Positions 61,325 through 64,000 of a stretch of DNA of 64,000 nt are shown one piece after another. Location of the stretch: contig CAJQUW010004458.1 of assembly GCA_907163375.1 (NCBI GenBank), forward strand, positions 62,001 through 126,000. Reading direction: 5' to 3'. This stretch comes from Prostheceraeus crozeri. Its lineage: Eukaryota > Platyhelminthes > Polycladida > Euryleptidae. Position numbers and translations under genes: made by a program. Within the stretch, counting starts at the first letter, position 1. Each line of letters begins with the position of its first letter. A model generated the notes under the pieces. The model ran no database searches. It had not been told where the DNA came from and saw only the letters and a program-made list of their open reading frames with translations.

Positions 61325-62837
61325 CTACACCGATTCTTGTGTATGTGGTCGATTATAAAAGCACTGCGATATTATCATTTTTCTAACATTATCAATAGAA
61401 AGACTCTGCCGCTTGTCACTTAAAATGTTCTTGTGCACGAAAAATGATCTCTCGACGTCAACACTAACAATACTAGAAAATTTGAACAGCGCAAAATCGC
61501 TTGGCTGGAAATTTTCTGGAAATTCATCCACACAAGCAGGTAGTATTCCACCGATACAATTAGAAATTTTTGAATCACTTCAAAGTCCGGTTTTTTCGAG
61601 AGAATTGAATCCAACTTTAGTCTGACTGCATCGCCTATCTCACCTGGAATATCCGAAATATTGCTTTTCACGCTGTGTACTATGGATATAGACTTACTCA
61701 ATGGTAGACCTTTATTTTCGAGACTTTTAATGACTTGTGGAAGGAATCCAAAATGCGCTTCAATGAATATCAAGCTCGCTCTCACCTCTGAATCTTGAAC
61801 TAGTTCCTTTGCGGTTTCTAGTGATTTCGAGTCTGCGGTCAATTTTTCCAGCACTTTCGATCCATCATTCAAATGATTAGAGAAGTATAATGCTGCCTCG
61901 AGCCAAGTTCCCCAGCGGGTCAATACAGGCTTCGGTGGTGGAGGAACAGATGGGAGAATTTCTTTCCACAAGGAAGTACGAGCTGGAGCCTTCACAAAAA
62001 CATTTTTGAACGCGGAAATTAGCTTGTTCACTTTGGGGAATAGGTTACGTACCTTTTCACACAAGCGATGAATACCATGGGCGAGGCATGTAGCGTGCAG
62101 ACACATGGGAAAGAAAATTTTCAATTCGCGCCCATACTTTATCATGTATGGTGAAGCGTCAGAGACCAGAAGTTTTGAACGATTGCAATGGAAATCAGGA
62201 AAAAGATATCGCAATGTGTCATTCATCACTCGGGAAATTGCAGAAGAATCAGTCTTCTCTACTACCGTACAATTCACGAGATAAGGCATATGATAATTTT
62301 CAATTTCAAGTTTTCATATCAGAACGTCTACCACATGCCTCCCCGTAACGTCCGTCGTTTCGTCGATAACCAACCAAATAGGTGCATCTCCAATATCTGA
62401 ACGAATGGCTCTGATAACGTCATCATAACAAACACGCAAGTATTCTTTTCGAAGAGTATTCGTCAGATATTGCAATTCCCATGTTACTCTCAAGGCAGGC
62501 ACGAAGCCTTGGTACCTGTAGCTTAGACCAGGGGATGTTCGCTGACAGAAACGCCGAACAAAGTTCTCGGCCAATAAGATCAGATTTCGACTTTTTCAGT
62601 GGGATAGAATCCTCCAATTGTATTTGAATCGCTTTCCTCTTCCTTCTTTTTCAAAGTAGCGTTCTTGATATGCTTTTCTGTCCTAACATGTTGTTGAAGT
62701 TGAGACTTCATTGTGACAGATAACGTTTTTTCACAAGCTTTACAATACCAGCTGTTGTCGGAGATCTATTTCAGGGGATACTCAGTATCGTCGTCTAATT
62801 CTTTCAACCATTTCAAACGAGTATTCGAAGTCGCCAT
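61325..62837 (-). pseudogene. hAT transposase with N-terminal BED-like finger, decayed
   Basis: Read from ATG 62837. A zinc finger WYCKACEKTLSV...LQQHVRTEKH (C-x2-C, H-x5-H) comes first, after an in-frame TAG. Frameshifted segments give LCSAFLSANIPWSKL, DVIRAIRSDIGDAPIWLVID with ETTDVTGRHV (first catalytic Asp), a TGA at 62316-62314, then a long open part (62289-61420). That part has LLVSDASPYMIKYG (second Asp), CLAHGIHRLCEKVR, and LTRWGTWLEAALYF. One more frameshift at about 61555 precedes the dimerisation/C-terminal motif SVDVERSFFVHKNILSD (catalytic Glu). The layout matches hAT proteins related to CGG-repeat-binding-protein-like transposases. I count at least three frameshifts and two stops. 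Terminal repeats and the 8-bp duplication were not found. All core catalytic residues survive. Confidence 0.88.
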
Positions 62838-64000
62838 GACGAGAGATGTTCCTATTCTTGAAGTCACGCGTCACGACGGAATGCATGTATCACTCAAGTT
62901 CATTACTTCTCTTTGGCTTGGAGAAATCGATAACTAGTAGCTTCGTCGTTTATTTGTCGCCTTGTAAAGTACTCATGTCGGTTACAACGAATGACAGTAG
63001 AAGTGATCGTGACGCCATAGACATAAATAGTCTTGGTCTCTAAACCTATTGTATTGTGTCATTTCAACTCGCAGCCAAACCCACTGTACTGAGCATAGAG
63101 TGGTACTTAGTAACTGACGAACGGCGGAATATGAAAGGTGATTCAGCCACGGTAGAAGTGAAAAGAAACTCCCAGCGCCTGTACCTTGCGGAATTTTCGA
63201 AACTTTACTGGATAGACGTTGTAAATACATAAACAAGAAAGCAAGACTAATGAAATATGTACAATTTATGCTTTAATATCAAAATATGTTTTTTTCAAGA
63301 AAAATGACGTTATATGTAATAACATAAAATTTTATGTAATTACATAAGATTCCGGGCCTTAGTGATTGCGCTATGTTTCTCATTGCGGCACCCTAAATAC
63401 ATGATAGAGAATAGTAATTCTGATTTAAAATTTCTATGAGAAGTCTGATTGCGGCACAGTGAAGTTGCAAGCAACTGCGTCCAGTGCTGGTGGCTGCTTG
63501 TCGCATGAGTCTTGGATATTAATTACAAAGCATCTTTCTGCATCTGAGTTGCAGCTTGCCTCTATCCAGCGCTTTTCATATCCAATAACTGCGACAGTGG
63601 TTGACAAACAACATCTTACTGTTTTACGAAAACGTTGCCCATAAAATAATCACATTTTGATACTTTCAACTTTGTAATTCCATTTTGTGAGAATCTTGCC
63701 AATAAAACGATAGTTGAGTCTCATAATTATCATGAGAATTAGGATGGAAACTGTAGTCAACAAGTTTGCACCACGACTTTCTGTCAAACTCAAGCTTCTA
63801 CCGCAAGACTGAGGAGAAACTTCAAAACAATCTGCTACAGATTCAAATTAATAAAACCCTTCTCTACCATAGTCTTGGCAAATTCAGTCAAATTTATATT
63901 TTCCAAGACACTAAAACTTTGTTTCTTAGTCCCAAACCAATTTGACGAGTTTCTCGTTCCTTTGATCTCTGCAGCTGTGTTAGTTACCAAATTATTGAAT
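62838..64000. other. Flank of hAT relic, nothing further recognised
   Basis: Should contain the hAT left terminal repeat, which I could not place. The word GATTGCGGCACCCTA / GATTGCGGCACAGT occurs twice near 63388-63465, a possible short direct repeat. No gene called. Confidence 0.4.

Overview
The window is AT-rich eukaryotic, almost certainly metazoan, DNA. I see no operon, rRNA cluster, CRISPR array or convincing complete host gene. Everything I can name with confidence is a transposable element or a relic of one: Tc1/mariner and IS630-like elements, piggyBac, hAT, APE-type LINEs, a Penelope-like GIY-YIG tail and several non-autonomous families. A 63-bp GT-AG intron inside one transposase, the element repertoire and scattered TAGGCCTA-type words point to an invertebrate, perhaps marine. 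That last step is weak inference.

Layout. 1-8.77 kb is mostly unique AT-rich DNA holding two copies of a dispersed repeat and a short zinc-knuckle reading frame. 8.78-11.21 kb holds two inverted copies of a roughly 0.85-1.0 kb hAT-like non-autonomous element with 8-bp target duplications; the second carries a LINE 3' end inside it. 12.8-13.24 kb is a large palindrome whose arms each contain a tRNA-like pol III promoter, and a related internally deleted copy lies at 30.9-31.16 kb. 13.24-24.68 kb is largely unrecognised, apart from one candidate exon and a Penelope-like C-terminal fragment at 20.77-21.25 kb. A LINE tail (24.68-24.90 kb) and a full-length, TA-flanked Tc1 element (25.23-26.88 kb) follow.

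34.8-40.3 kb is the densest transposon island: a LINE endonuclease relic, a complete piggyBac with matching ends and a TTTA duplication (35.25-38.21 kb), and a LINE reverse-transcriptase relic. 47.6-48.5 kb is a DDxD mariner-type pseudogene. 49.68-51.93 kb is a third copy of the hAT-like element, interrupted almost at its right tip by a young Tc1 element (50.51-51.92 kb). 55.5-56.2 kb is a GACTCCG-rich repeat enclosing a BED-type zinc-finger frame. 59.31-60.96 kb is a near-complete IS630/Tc1-like element with an in-frame intron and one stop codon, followed by a decayed hAT transposase (61.3-62.84 kb).

The genes do not form a pathway. They record successive insertions: LINE into hAT-like element, Tc1 into hAT-like element, and decay by stops, frameshifts and a local duplication. 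Boundaries were read by eye by matching ends and target duplications, without alignment software.
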